From UBA7960 sp964624065 (GTDB taxonomy: Bacteria > Bacteroidota > Bacteroidia > Bacteroidales > UBA7960): a stretch of 56,152 nt of DNA. Location: assembly GCA_964624065.1 (NCBI GenBank), contig CAZUWF010000015.1:1-56152 (forward strand). Reading direction: 5' to 3'. The notes under the pieces were generated by a model. It was not told the DNA's origin and did no database searches. It saw only the letters and a list, made by a program, of their open reading frames with translations. This document shows, one piece after another, positions 7,659-17,700 of the stretch; position 1 is the first letter of the stretch, and each line of letters begins with the position of its first letter. Made by a program: the position numbers and the translations under genes.

Positions 7659-10649
7659 CTAAAGGAATGAATCATAAACTACTTGATGAATCCGTTGCCT
7701 TATTTTTTTCTCGTTAATTATTTGGTTTGAAGCCGAAGGGTGGATTCTATTTGAGAGGAAAATAAATACAATTTCGTGTTCTGGGTCAACCCACATTGCG
7801 CAGCCCGTAAACCCTGTGTGTCCGTATGCGGATTTTGGCAGGCTGTGGGCGTGAATTCCATTTTCAACAGGTTTGTCGAAGCCAAGTCCTCTATGGTTTT
7901 CTGGTTGTTTTTCAATAAACGTTTTAATAGTTGAAGGGTTAAGGTATTTCCTTCCGCCGTAAACACCTAAGTTTAGCCACATTTGGCCAAGTATGGCAAG
8001 GTCAGAGGCCGTTGAGAATAATCCTGCGTTGCCCGCCACACCTCCTAGCAAGGCAGCCGAGGGATCATGCACGGTTCCATGAACCATAGTTTTTCTCCAC
8101 AGCGTATCATTTTCAGTTGGTGCAATTTGGTCCTTATTAAGAAATTTCAGAGGGGTAAAAGTTGAAAAATGCATCCCCAAAGGAATAAAAAAGTTGCTTT
8201 TGAGGTAAACATCCAGATTGGTTTGGTTAATAGAATCGACAACCATTTGTGCCAATATCATATTCATACAAGCATATTGAAGGCTTGGATTTGGTTGTAC
8301 TCCTAGCCTTTTCATTTGGTTATAAATACTATCCCTGAATTGGTTGCGGAGGTAAATGTATTCGGCTACCCAAACATCTGCAATACCAGCCACCTTTCGG
8401 GTGCTAAAAAAGAAATTGAAAGGGTATGAACTTGTCCAGGAGTTTTTTGATTGTGTAATTTTAGGTTTAGGGTTTTCTTCTCTCAGGTTAACTGGTAAAA
8501 ATTCCTTGGTATCGTTAGTGGGTTTTTGGACTGAATGATAACGATCGAATGTTTGCCCGTAATTGACGTAAGGCAAAATGGGCAATTCGGGACTCATTCC
8601 CGATTGGTGTATGAGAAGTTTCCTGATTGGGATTTTAAATATGTTATTTTCGGGGGTTGCTTTAGAAATAGCTGTTTCTTTTGAAGGAGTCATTTTGATG
8701 ACAAGGCGAAGTGAATCCTTATTTTTAACTAACCCTATCAATTCGTTTTTTGAATTTCTTTCCAAGTTTAAGGTGTTAATGAATTTGGGCGTATCCACTT
8801 CACTATTTATAAAATCAATTTTAGTGTTTTTGAAATACCTTCCGGTTTCACTAAGAATGTTTAACCGACCTTGCTCATGAAGTTTCATTACGGCTAGAGT
8901 AGTTGCTGCCACTTTGGTAATGGATGCCACATCGTAAAGGTAATTTCTTTGCACCAGACGTGATTTAGTGTAATCAAGGTGCCCGAAGGTTTTTTCGAAT
9001 ACGACCTTTCCGTTTTTTGCAACTAAAATCTGGGCACCAGGAAAAGCTTTTGAAATTAAGGCATCGTCCATTATAGAGGTTATCTGCTTCAACTTGTGGG
9101 AACAAAGCCCTGCATTTTCGGGAAGAGTGTACTCTAATCTGGTTTTTTTTGTTGTAATCCCATAGCCCAAAATTAGGGTGTCGTTGAGGTCATAACTCAA
9201 TAATCCATTTGCGGGAATACCACCAAACAACAATTGGGCGGAATAGGAAAGAGATTGGTCGGTAATTTCGTGAATCTTAAGAACGGCCTTTGCGGTTTTC
9301 AAAGCATAAGATAGATCGTTGCCGGTTTTAACGAAGGTTATTGATTTGTGCCGTTCAAGGGTGGCAATTTCAGCCACATTTAGCCTATTTTGTGATTGGT
9401 CTAACAGAATAATTATTTGGTCAGTTCCCACCGGAATATTAAGCGGTTTTGATGTACCAGGCGGGTGTTCAAGGTATATTGCATGAGGGCAATACCTCGA
9501 AAACTTATCCTTAAAGTGGAAAATGCTTTGGCCGGTAGTATTGATTACAAGAAATTTTTGGTTTAGATTTGAAAAAGGAATTAGCGAATCGGTGTTTTTA
9601 AGCAATATGAGCGAATTCTTGGTTATGTTGCTTCTTAGCATATCCTCGGTGGGGTAATCGGCCACAAATGTTGGTTCCTGGTGCCTGTGAGCCCACAGTA
9701 CTGCCCGCACAATTTTAAATGCTTTTTTCCTCCACAAATGTGTGTTTCTATGTTTTACAATTCTTGGTATTACATAGGGAGCTTCTTCACCTTTTGAAAG
9801 GAGGAAGGCATCGGAAATTGAAAAAATCTTTTTCGATAAACCTTCCTGCCCCTTAACCTCGTAAATAAAAAGGCCGTCAAAGCCCAATGAGTCCAACAGT
9901 TCAAGGTTTTCAATCCGGTCGCATATTACGCCACAAAGGCCGGTTCTGGCCAGGTTCGAAAAAAAGTCAACTTGACTTTTTGCAACAATGCTATTATTGC
10001 TCAAGCTCTTGCCCCTAATATCTAGTATTGATAGTATACGGTTACGATGTAGGTTTGAAACTTCTGATCGTAGCCTCTCAAATACTCTCCCGAATTGCTT
10101 TTTATCGGGTCCATCAGGTAGCCAAAAGCCTATCAACTTACTATTGAAGCCTAACTTGGAAATAAAGGATGTATGGTAATTGTTGTAGTCTATTAATAGG
10201 CTGTCACTTGCAATAGAATTAAGTGTTTGCCAATTTGGAATAAAAACCGAGTCGCCGGCAAAAGCTTTGCTGCCATTTTGGCCTATAGCCTTAAGGAACA
10301 ATGAAACTGAATCTAACCTACTATGGTTTTTTACTGGATGGGGAAATTTTTGGCACTTCTTTTCGGCAAGGTACCTAGGCACATATTTCGTTTGGGGTTC
10401 TGAAAATCCTGCTGCAAAAAAGGTATCTTCATAAATCGGTTGAATAAGTATTTTCGAAATTAACTGCTCGGTGGAGGAATTTCTGATAATTGAGTCAACA
10501 ATCTCAAAATCATATTGGTGAAAGATGGCACGACCCTTTTTTGGGCTTTCAAGGTTGCCACTGGGGCGAAAACCAAATGTAAGTACGAGAAAACCAGAGG
10601 CAAATGCAAGCAGGCCAATTATTAGCCTTAAAACAATTTTCTTTTTCAT
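7659..10649 (-). CDS. GH3-like / class C beta-lactamase-type serine hydrolase hybrid
   Basis: 996 residues with an N-terminal membrane anchor or signal (residues about 5-27). The first half looks like an eroded glycoside hydrolase family 3 fold: late GH3 helices (K-A-F-K-I-V-R-A-V-L-W-A-H near 315) and N-S-L-I-L-L-K-N-T-D-S-L-I-P can be recognised. The usual K-H-F-P-G-H-G and D-S-H signatures of NagZ-type enzymes are not visible. The second half is a serine beta-lactamase/esterase-type domain: S-I-T-K (S-x-x-K nucleophile motif) near 574, Y-A-C-M-N near 793, and H-T-G-F-T-G near 945. Intact relatives in Bacteroidota are annotated as beta-N-acetylglucosaminidase/serine hydrolases acting on peptidoglycan-derived sugars in the periplasm. 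Here the sugar hydrolase half may be inactive. First gene of an operon with the glycosylase. Confidence 0.8.
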   Translation of the reverse strand: MKKKIVLRLIIGLLAFASGFLVLTFGFRPSGNLESPKKGRAIFHQYDFEIVDSIIRNSSTEQLISKILIQPIYEDTFFAAGFSEPQTKYVPRYLAEKKCQKFPHPVKNHSRLDSVSLFLKAIGQNGSKAFAGDSVFIPNWQTLNSIASDSLLIDYNNYHTSFISKLGFNSKLIGFWLPDGPDKKQFGRVFERLRSEVSNLHRNRILSILDIRGKSLSNNSIVAKSQVDFFSNLARTGLCGVICDRIENLELLDSLGFDGLFIYEVKGQEGLSKKIFSISDAFLLSKGEEAPYVIPRIVKHRNTHLWRKKAFKIVRAVLWAHRHQEPTFVADYPTEDMLRSNITKNSLILLKNTDSLIPFSNLNQKFLVINTTGQSIFHFKDKFSRYCPHAIYLEHPPGTSKPLNIPVGTDQIIILLDQSQNRLNVAEIATLERHKSITFVKTGNDLSYALKTAKAVLKIHEITDQSLSYSAQLLFGGIPANGLLSYDLNDTLILGYGITTKKTRLEYTLPENAGLCSHKLKQITSIMDDALISKAFPGAQILVAKNGKVVFEKTFGHLDYTKSRLVQRNYLYDVASITKVAATTLAVMKLHEQGRLNILSETGRYFKNTKIDFINSEVDTPKFINTLNLERNSKNELIGLVKNKDSLRLVIKMTPSKETAISKATPENNIFKIPIRKLLIHQSGMSPELPILPYVNYGQTFDRYHSVQKPTNDTKEFLPVNLREENPKPKITQSKNSWTSSYPFNFFFSTRKVAGIADVWVAEYIYLRNQFRDSIYNQMKRLGVQPNPSLQYACMNMILAQMVVDSINQTNLDVYLKSNFFIPLGMHFSTFTPLKFLNKDQIAPTENDTLWRKTMVHGTVHDPSAALLGGVAGNAGLFSTASDLAILGQMWLNLGVYGGRKYLNPSTIKTFIEKQPENHRGLGFDKPVENGIHAHSLPKSAYGHTGFTGCAMWVDPEHEIVFIFLSNRIHPSASNQIINEKKIRQRIHQVVYDSFL

Positions 10650-10696
10650 GAATAATTCGCTCTTAATCCAGAAAGTGCGAAAAAACCTACCTTATG

Positions 10697-10704
10697 CAAA
10701 TTTA
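10697..10704 (-). promoter_or_regulatory. Candidate -7 box of the GH3/beta-lactamase gene
   Basis: TAAATTTG on the minus strand fits the Bacteroidota -7 consensus TAnnTTTG and lies 48 nt upstream of the ATG at 10649. No good TTG -33 element is present at the usual distance. Confidence 0.35.
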
Positions 10705-10781
10705 ACCAAATTTGGAAACGAATTTAATCATTTGTTTTTTACTGTTGGGTTATAAATTTGCTTCGTTACACATAGAAATAG

Positions 10782-10811
10782 TTTGCACCAAAAATTTGTT
10801 TCCTATCTTTG
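10782..10811 (+). promoter_or_regulatory. Bacteroidota-type promoter of the SusD-like gene
   Basis: TTTG at 10782-10785 and TATCTTTG at 10804-10811 are separated by 18 nt. This fits the Bacteroidota sigma pattern (TTTG, about 19 nt, TAnnTTTG) and sits 39 nt upstream of the ATG at 10850. Confidence 0.6.
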
Positions 10812-10849
10812 CCATTACTTTTTTTCAAATCATAAACATTTTATTGTGA

Positions 10850-12199
10850 ATGAAAACCGCTCTTAAGATTCTCATAGTTACTGCAATTTTCATCAACATT
10901 AATTCGTGTACGCTCCCAGAGCCTCCCATACCCGATTATTTGGATAAAGTTGCTCAAATCCTACCAGAGATTCAACAAAACACAGCATATTTTCAGGGTA
11001 TGGACATTGGTAGGTTTCCGGTAATCTGGATGCAACAATTAGGTGGGGTGGCGGGCTTTGACCTATTGGTGGATAAGTATGAGATGAACCGTGAGGAGTT
11101 ACAGAAGAGTTGGACAAATTACTACACCATTATTCATCCCAAAATAATCAATGCCATAACTAATGCTCACGCAGCCAATGCACCGGCTTACAGGGGCATT
11201 TGTCGGTTACTGTTAGTGTTGAATATGCAGCTTATCACCGATACATGGGGTCACGTACCATACGAATGGGCCTTGGGCTACGCTCAAGGGCATTCGGTTG
11301 TGGCATACACAGACCAGCAAAAAATTTACGGATACCTGGTTGATATGACAACTATGGCCATTGATGATTTTCAAACTGCATTAAATGACCAAAGTCCTCG
11401 CCCACAAGGCAACGATAAATTTTATGGAGGGAATTTGCAAAAATGGCTCAAGGCTGCAAGGCTCCTAAAAATCAGGTTGCATTTGCGGCTTGCCAAAAAG
11501 AATAGCGATTACAGTGTAGTGGCAGGCTTGATTCAAGGTGGAAACCTTTTTGATAGCAACGACGATGATATGCAATTTTTTTACTCTGGCGAATTCCAGA
11601 ACCCTTATTACTTCAATGATAATGTTACCAAAAATTCCCGTGCTGGACTTCACTTTGTTAATGCATTACATTCCACTCAGGATCCGAGGCTGCCAGTTTT
11701 CGTCAGGCTTGCTGGTTCTCCGCCTGCATATTTAGGCACAGCACCTGGAGTTGCTAACAACAACGCCTCTTTCATTGGCACAGGAGTTGCCTCGCAACAC
11801 AGCCCAACATATATTCTTACCTACGTCGAGCAAAAGTTCATAGAGGCAGAGGTGAGACAAAGGTTAGGCCAGCAGGGTTTGGCAGACCAGGCATTCCAAC
11901 AGGCAGTCAAGGCTTCGTTACTGAAGTTCAACGTGAGCAACGCTGCCTGGGAAGCACAACATGCCAACGTTATCAACGTAACCCTCCAGAAAATAATTGA
12001 GTCGAAATATTTGGCTCTTTTCCTCAACCCTGAAGTGTGGTCGGATTATCGCCGAACGGGGTTTCCTGGATTAACACCCTTCCAAGGGCCGAGCATCCCA
12101 AGGCGATTTATTTATCCTCAAGGTGAAGTGCTTTTCAATGGTATTAACGTTCCGCCAGGAGTAACAATTTTCTCGCGCGTTTGGTGGGATGAATTGTAA
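10850..12199 (+). CDS. SusD/RagB-family outer-membrane lipoprotein, orphan
   Basis: 449 residues. A lipoprotein signal peptide ends in the lipobox I-N-S-C near residue 20. The body has features of the SusD-like superfamily: N-terminal Y-F-Q-G-M-x-x-G-R-F-P, the A-x-x-x-x-G-I-C-R-L-L-L-V-L-N-M-Q-L-I-T-D-T-W-G-H-V-P-Y-x-x-A helical segment (about 115-145), the F-Y-G-G-N-L-Q-K-W-L-K-A-A-R-L-L-K-I-R-L-H-L-R-L-A-K repeat region near 185-215, and a C-terminal K-Y-L-A-L-F-L-N-P-E-V-W-S-D-Y-R-R-T-G-F-P. Such proteins bind glycans or peptides on the cell surface and normally cap a SusC TonB-dependent transporter. No SusC gene is present in the window, so the partner must be elsewhere or lost. Confidence 0.85.
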   Translation: MKTALKILIVTAIFININSCTLPEPPIPDYLDKVAQILPEIQQNTAYFQGMDIGRFPVIWMQQLGGVAGFDLLVDKYEMNREELQKSWTNYYTIIHPKIINAITNAHAANAPAYRGICRLLLVLNMQLITDTWGHVPYEWALGYAQGHSVVAYTDQQKIYGYLVDMTTMAIDDFQTALNDQSPRPQGNDKFYGGNLQKWLKAARLLKIRLHLRLAKKNSDYSVVAGLIQGGNLFDSNDDDMQFFYSGEFQNPYYFNDNVTKNSRAGLHFVNALHSTQDPRLPVFVRLAGSPPAYLGTAPGVANNNASFIGTGVASQHSPTYILTYVEQKFIEAEVRQRLGQQGLADQAFQQAVKASLLKFNVSNAAWEAQHANVINVTLQKIIESKYLALFLNPEVWSDYRRTGFPGLTPFQGPSIPRRFIYPQGEVLFNGINVPPGVTIFSRVWWDEL

Positions 12200-12211
12200 G
12201 CTTCAATCCAA

Positions 12212-13363
12212 TTAATAATTTGTTTTCCTGCCCCCGAATTCCGCCCCTAAGATCAAGGTGTACTTCATTAATACCATATTGTTGTAAAAGGGACTATTTG
12301 AGAAAGTGCTCCATTCCAAATTTAGTCTCTTATTTGTATCAGGATACCACGAAAGCCCTAAGGTTGTTGCTTTTTCCCTTATTGAATTCAACGAACCGTA
12401 TTCAAAGTGAGGAAAATTAACATCTTGAAGCATGATGCCACCAGCGAATTTGTTATTAAACTTGAAATGGGTAAATCCGAAACCGCCATAGAAATTTTTA
12501 TTGCCAAGTTTTCGAGTCAATCCTTCGGCACTTATTTGTAAACTTAGGCCTTTGGATATTTTTGTTGAATAATTAATAATTAGACCGAAGGAGTTAAGGT
12601 TCACCCCTTCGGTTAGATTTAATTGATTGTGATATTCCTTGGGTATGTTATTTGAAAACCAAGGATTTTCGTTTTGTTGTTTGTCAAATATTGTGAAGCC
12701 TTTCAAGCCAAGTGTGCTGTTTTTGTTTTCAAATACTGCTTCAATTGAGTTTGAAATTATCAAACCACTTGCTTCTCTATTGTTTCGTCCAATTTCGGAC
12801 AAAATATTTATGGTAGCCCCACCAAACTCGAAGTCCATCTGGCCGCAAATTCCGTCAATTGCCAACCCATGATTGTCACCAAAAAACTTGGTCAACACCC
12901 TTGGTTTGGTGTTGAATTCGAACTCTGACAAGTGCAAGGAATTGGCCCTGGATATCCTAGAATATCTCCTGCCAGCTTTTATCTCAAGTCTTTTTAGTGG
13001 ATTCCACGCCACAAATAATTCCTCTAAATGCAATTCAATTCCGAAATCCCCATCAGATTCTTTTGCTTCAAAGGATCTGTTTAAGAACGAATGCCAGTTT
13101 TTCGAATCGAAGTGCAAAGCTGCGAATCCCCAAAATTTATCCGAAGCTTTTACACCAAGGTCAATCATAAAGGCCGCCAAACCCACCCTAAATGGGCATT
13201 TTTCAAATTCCTTTTTTGCGAATAGCTCTAAACCAAAGTCCATCTCAATCCCAGGCAAAGTTTTTTCTTCATTTCCTTTTACCCTGTTATTGTCAGAATG
13301 TGCCAAGGAAATACCCATCAAAAGAAAAAATGCAAGGGTGAAAATTGGAATATTTTTTTTCAT
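12212..13363 (-). CDS. Predicted outer-membrane beta-barrel protein, unrecognised
   Basis: 383 residues with a clear signal peptide (M-K-K, hydrophobic core, A-H-S). The mature chain alternates polar and hydrophobic residues in short strands with G-rich turns and contains G-R-R-Y-S-R-I near 125 and V-L-T-K-F-F-G-D-N-H-G-L near 150. That last string is reminiscent of porin-like families in which L-x-x-F-x-G-x-x-G-L-x-x-x-G follows an amphipathic strand. The chain ends G-A-E-F-G-G-R-K-T-N-Y rather than in an aromatic residue. I do not recognise a named family. It starts 11 bp after the stop of the DUF58 gene upstream, so both are likely on one transcript. It converges on the SusD-like gene with a 12-bp gap. 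Confidence 0.6.
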   Translation of the reverse strand: MKKNIPIFTLAFFLLMGISLAHSDNNRVKGNEEKTLPGIEMDFGLELFAKKEFEKCPFRVGLAAFMIDLGVKASDKFWGFAALHFDSKNWHSFLNRSFEAKESDGDFGIELHLEELFVAWNPLKRLEIKAGRRYSRISRANSLHLSEFEFNTKPRVLTKFFGDNHGLAIDGICGQMDFEFGGATINILSEIGRNNREASGLIISNSIEAVFENKNSTLGLKGFTIFDKQQNENPWFSNNIPKEYHNQLNLTEGVNLNSFGLIINYSTKISKGLSLQISAEGLTRKLGNKNFYGGFGFTHFKFNNKFAGGIMLQDVNFPHFEYGSLNSIREKATTLGLSWYPDTNKRLNLEWSTFSNSPFYNNMVLMKYTLILGAEFGGRKTNY

Positions 13364-13373
13364 ATAAACTGTT

Positions 13374-14300
13374 TTAAAACATTGTTTTTCTTTTGGCGAA
13401 GAAACCCATCAACACTTGTTTGTAACCCTTGTTTATGTCGGCCTCCACGAAATCGATCCTATATTGCGTGCACTTTAGTTTTATTTCGCCAAGGCGCTCG
13501 GAAATACGCTTTTGGTAATGCTCTTTAACTTCCAACGGGTTTACTTTTACCTGTTGTCCGGTTTCCATGTCAATGAAATTGGCTGGCTTGCTCCCGAAGT
13601 CAAAGTCAACCTCTTTTTTTTTGTCGTAAACGTGAAATAAAATCACCTCGTGCTTTGCGTGTTTTAGATGCTGCAATGCCAAGAAAAGCTCTTCCTTGGA
13701 TGAAGTATTGTCAATCATATCCGAGAAAATTATTACCAACGATCTTTTGTGAATTTTTTCGGCCACCTCGTGAAGCAATTTTGCAGTGTTGGTTTTCTTG
13801 CCAATGGCTATGTTGGCTTCGGAATATAGTTTTTCAAGCTCTGAAAGCAAAATTTTGTGGAATATTCCGCTGGACTTGGCCGGAGTGTGCAATTCAATGT
13901 TGTCGGAAATTACCGTTAGCCCCACGGCATCTCGTTGCTTCCGAAGGAGGTAGGAAATGCAGGCTGCACTTTCCACTGCAAATCCTATTTTAGAAGGGAA
14001 ATTCTTGTTTGTGTATGCCGGGAAGTGCATGGAGGAGGAGTTGTCCATAATGATTTGGCATCTGAGGTTGGTTTCTTCCTCAAACTTTTTAACGAAAAGT
14101 TTTTCGGTTCTACCAAACAACTTCCAATCTATGTGTCTTGTGCTTTCGCCAGGATTATAAATCCTGTGCTCTGCAAATTCCACCGAGAAACCATGAAAAG
14201 GGCTCTTGTGCATTCCGGTAATGAAACCCTCCACCACCTGCCTTGCCAATAGGTCTAGGTTGGCAAATTTTTGTGGAAGGTTCTTTTTTTCCTTTTTCAT
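13374..14300 (-). CDS. DUF58 domain protein (VWA-like)
   Basis: 308 residues, cytosolic by composition. The family-defining segment is present: G-x-x-x-E-x-x-x-Y-x-P-G-E-S-T-R-H-I-D-W-K-L-F-G-R-T near residues 44-68, where the conserved R-x-I-D-W motif lies. A von Willebrand A-type metal site follows (D-N-S-S-S-M) near 86-91, with a second VWA-like strand (L-V-I-I-F-S-D-M-I-D) near 190. Proteins of this type usually work with a MoxR AAA+ ATPase in chaperone-like or envelope-stress roles; no MoxR gene adjoins it here. It is separated from the thioredoxin gene by a strong terminator hairpin and followed within 11 bp by the barrel protein gene. Confidence 0.88.
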   Translation of the reverse strand: MKKEKKNLPQKFANLDLLARQVVEGFITGMHKSPFHGFSVEFAEHRIYNPGESTRHIDWKLFGRTEKLFVKKFEEETNLRCQIIMDNSSSMHFPAYTNKNFPSKIGFAVESAACISYLLRKQRDAVGLTVISDNIELHTPAKSSGIFHKILLSELEKLYSEANIAIGKKTNTAKLLHEVAEKIHKRSLVIIFSDMIDNTSSKEELFLALQHLKHAKHEVILFHVYDKKKEVDFDFGSKPANFIDMETGQQVKVNPLEVKEHYQKRISERLGEIKLKCTQYRIDFVEADINKGYKQVLMGFFAKRKTMF

Positions 14301-14315
14301 TGCCGGTGGTATTAA

Positions 14316-14349
14316 TCAAAAAGGGTGGCAATTCATATTTGCCACCCTT
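14316..14349 (-). terminator. Rho-independent terminator of trxA
   Basis: A perfect 11-bp stem (14321-14331 with 14339-14349) closes a 7-nt loop. Read on the minus strand it is followed by TTTTTG. It begins 21 nt after the thioredoxin stop and insulates the DUF58 gene. Confidence 0.85.
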
Positions 14350-14369
14350 AGGGTTCAGATAACAAGTGC

Positions 14370-14687
14370 TTAAATCAATTTTTGCAACCTTTCGACGATG
14401 GCCGATTTTGGGGCTGCTCCAACTTGCTTGTCAACCACCTCGCCATTTTTGAAAAACAGAATTGTCGGAATGTTCCTTATGCCAAATTGGCCGGCCACCG
14501 ATGGGTTGGAATCAACGTCAAGCTTGCCAACAATTGCCCTACCTTGGTATTCGTTGGCAATTTCTTCAACTATTGGAGCAATCATACGGCAAGGCCCGCA
14601 CCACTCTGCCCAAAAGTCAACCAATACAGGCTTGTCCGAATCAAGCACTAACTCTTTGAAATTTGAATCGGTAAGTTCTAATGCCAT
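14370..14687 (-). CDS. trxA: Thioredoxin
   Basis: 105 residues, the usual length for a cytosolic thioredoxin. It has the catalytic W-C-G-P-C motif (residues about 29-33, within F-W-A-E-W-C-G-P-C-R-M), the buried aspartate region P-V-L-V-D-F-W, the cis-proline loop R-N-I-P-T-I near 75, and the C-terminal G-A-x-P-K. There is no signal peptide, so it should reduce disulfides in the cytoplasm (ribonucleotide reductase, peroxiredoxins, methionine sulfoxide reductase). The ATG at 14687 is preceded by a candidate -7 box at 14725-14732. Although it follows dnaE on the same strand, its own promoter and terminator suggest a single-gene unit. Confidence 0.97.
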   Translation of the reverse strand: MALELTDSNFKELVLDSDKPVLVDFWAEWCGPCRMIAPIVEEIANEYQGRAIVGKLDVDSNPSVAGQFGIRNIPTILFFKNGEVVDKQVGAAPKSAIVERLQKLI

Positions 14688-14724
14688 GGTAAATAAATAT
14701 TAATGGTTAATTAACAACTAAGCA

Positions 14725-14732
14725 CAAAATTA
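14725..14732 (-). promoter_or_regulatory. Candidate -7 box of trxA
   Basis: TAATTTTG on the minus strand (TAnnTTTG), 37 nt upstream of the thioredoxin ATG. The -33 element is not obvious. Confidence 0.4.
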
Positions 14733-14791
14733 TGTTTTTTGTTCGATTTTCGTTTAAAATTTATCAAAAAAAGATTCCATTGACAGCCTGG

Positions 14792-17700
14792 TTAATTTAG
14801 CCTGTAGGGGAGGTCGAACTCTTTGAGAAAATCCTTAAGGAAATTAACTGAATTTATTAAGGACTTCCGCGAAACCAATTCAAGGTTGAGGTTCTCGGCT
14901 CGGTCTATTACCGCTATTTTGAGCTTCGACTTGCCTTTATGCTTTTTTGTGAGGTCCTTGAGCCTTTTGACAAGCACCTCGTTTATGGCTTCTATTGGTA
15001 GAAGCAAAAGGAGATCGTGCATAGATTTTTCGGCAATTTCGCTAAGCAAGGATATGTTCCTTACCCTTGCCTCCAAAACATTCGAGTTGTACCTTTCCTG
15101 CACCCTGCAATTAACCATAACAAGTATTTGGTTTTCCAAAAGATGTTTTAACCTAAGGTAGTCTTCGCCAAAAAGAGCCAGTTGGATGGAATCGGAATAA
15201 TCCTCCACGGTAAAACTCCCAAAAGGGTTACCTGATTTTCCAATTTTGTGTGCCACCACAGTAATTATCCCTGCAAAGGTTACATCACGATTTTTAAAGG
15301 TACTTATCCGGTCATTCAACTCAAAAATTGAAACGTTGCATGAAGACTTAATTTCAATTTGAAAATCATCCAAGGGGTGGCCCATAATGTACATCCCTGT
15401 AACCTCCTTTTCGTATTTTATTGCTTCCAGTTTGCCCCATGGTTTGCAGGCAGGCAATTCGAGGTCAGGTATGATAATCTCTTCGGTATCGTCAAAGAGG
15501 CTAATTTGGCTGGAGTTTTCCTTTTGCGACACCAAGTTGGCGTGTCTTATTATTTTGTCCACGAAAGTGTTTTGTCCTCCATCGTCCGAGTGAAAAAATT
15601 GTGCCCGGTGTATTCCCTCAAACCCGTCAAAGGCACCTGCTTTTGCCAAGGATTCGAAAACTTTCTTGTTGACCGACCTCAGGTTTACCCGCTTGGCAAA
15701 ATCAAATATGTTTTTGTATGGTCCATTTTTTTCCCTTTCGGTTACTATTGCCTCCACAGCTCCCTCTCCAACCCCTTTAACGGCTCCTAGGCCAAACCTT
15801 ATCTCCCCTTTTTGATTTACGGCAAACTTGAAGGCACTTTCGTTAATGTCGGGACCCAAGGCGGTAATTTTCTGCCTTTGGCATTCTTCCATCATTTGCG
15901 CAATCTTCTTTATGTCGCTGAGGTTATTGGTAAGAACACTCGCCATGTACTCGGCAGGAAAGTTGGCCTTTAGGTATGCAGTTTGATATGCCAGGACGCT
16001 GTATGCCGCCGAGTGAGATCTGTTGAATCCATACTCCGCAAACCTAGCCATAGTATCGAATATTTTACCTGCTTGTTCCTTGCTAATACCTTTTTTGGTG
16101 GCTCCATCAACGAAAAACCCCTTTTGCTGGTCCATTATTTCCTTTTTCTTCTTACCCATAGCCCTCCTCAATATGTCGGCACTGCTTAGAGTGTACCCGG
16201 CCATAATTTGGGCGGCTTGCATGATTTGTTCTTGATAAACCATAATCCCGTAAGTGGGCTTCAAAATATCAACCAACCAAGGGTGTGGATATTCGGTTTT
16301 TTGGCGTTCATGTTTGCGACTAATGTAAGTGGGAATAAAGTCCATGGGGCCTGGCCTGTATAGGGCATTCATGGCGATCAAGTCCTCTATACTTGTTGGT
16401 TTGAGCTCCTTAAGGTACTCTCGCATGCCAGTAGATTCAAACTGGAATGTTCCAATGGTATCACCTCGTTGGTAAAGTTTGAAAGTGGCCTCGTCATCAA
16501 GTGGTATTTTGTCCACCTCTATGTCAATTCCCCTGGTGAGTTTTATGCTTTTTACTGAATCCTTCATTATGCTCAAGGTTTTGAGTCCCAGGAAATCCAT
16601 TTTGAGCATGCCAACTTGTTCCACGTTTTTTCCCTCGTACTGTGTTACCGGGAGGTCCGAATCTTTTTGGGTGCTCAGCGGCAGGCATTCGACCAAATTT
16701 TTAGGGCCAATTATGACCCCGCAAGCATGAGTACCTGTTTGGCGTGTGGAGCCTTCAAGGATTTTGGCGTATTTTAGGGTTTCGGCAATAAGGGGGTTGG
16801 GGTCATTGAGTGCCTTGGTCAAATCAGGAATTTCTTTGTAGGCTTGAGTTAGAGTGGTGCCAGGCTTATCGGGCACGAGCTTGGCAAGCCTATCTGCCTC
16901 AGGTAATGAGAGTTTCAACACCCTTGCCACATCCCTTATGGATGATTTTGCTGCCATAGTTCCGAACGTTACGATTTGTGCCACTCTCTCGCGTCCATAT
17001 TTTTCAATAACATATTTAAGAACCTTGTCTCTGCCCTCGTCATCAAAGTCTATATCAATATCTGGCATTGAAATTCTTTCAGGATTAAGGAACCTTTCGA
17101 AAAGCAGGTTGTACTTTATGGGATCTATGGTGGTGATACCCGTGCAAAAGGCTATTATTGAACCTGCTGCACTACCACGACCCGGTCCAACCCAAACATC
17201 GAGTTTTCTAGATTCGTTTATGAAGTCTTGAACAATAAGGAAATACCCTGCAAATCCCATTTTTGCCACAACCTCCAGTTCGAAATCAATTCTTTCTCGA
17301 AGTTCATCCGAAAGGGGATCGTAATGCTTTTTTGCCCCAACGTAGGTTAGGTGCCTAAGATATTCGTTTTCGGATTCAAACCCCTCAGGCAATGGAAAAC
17401 CCGGAAGGAGTACCTCTTTGGCAGAAATATCAAAATCCTCAATCTTTTCGGCAACCTCTTGGGTATTTACTATTGCCTCCGGAATGTCAGAAAACAACTC
17501 GCACATTTCCTGCCTGGATTTCAGGTACTCATTGCCTGTGTATTTCATCCTACTGGGATCATCTAGGTCCCTGCCAGTTTGAAGGCAAATGAGGATGTCA
17601 TGCGCCCTGGCATCTTCTCTGTCAATGAAGTGCACATCGTTGGTGGCAACGACTTTTACACCAAACTTCTTGGATAGTTCAATTATCTTTGCGTTAACAG

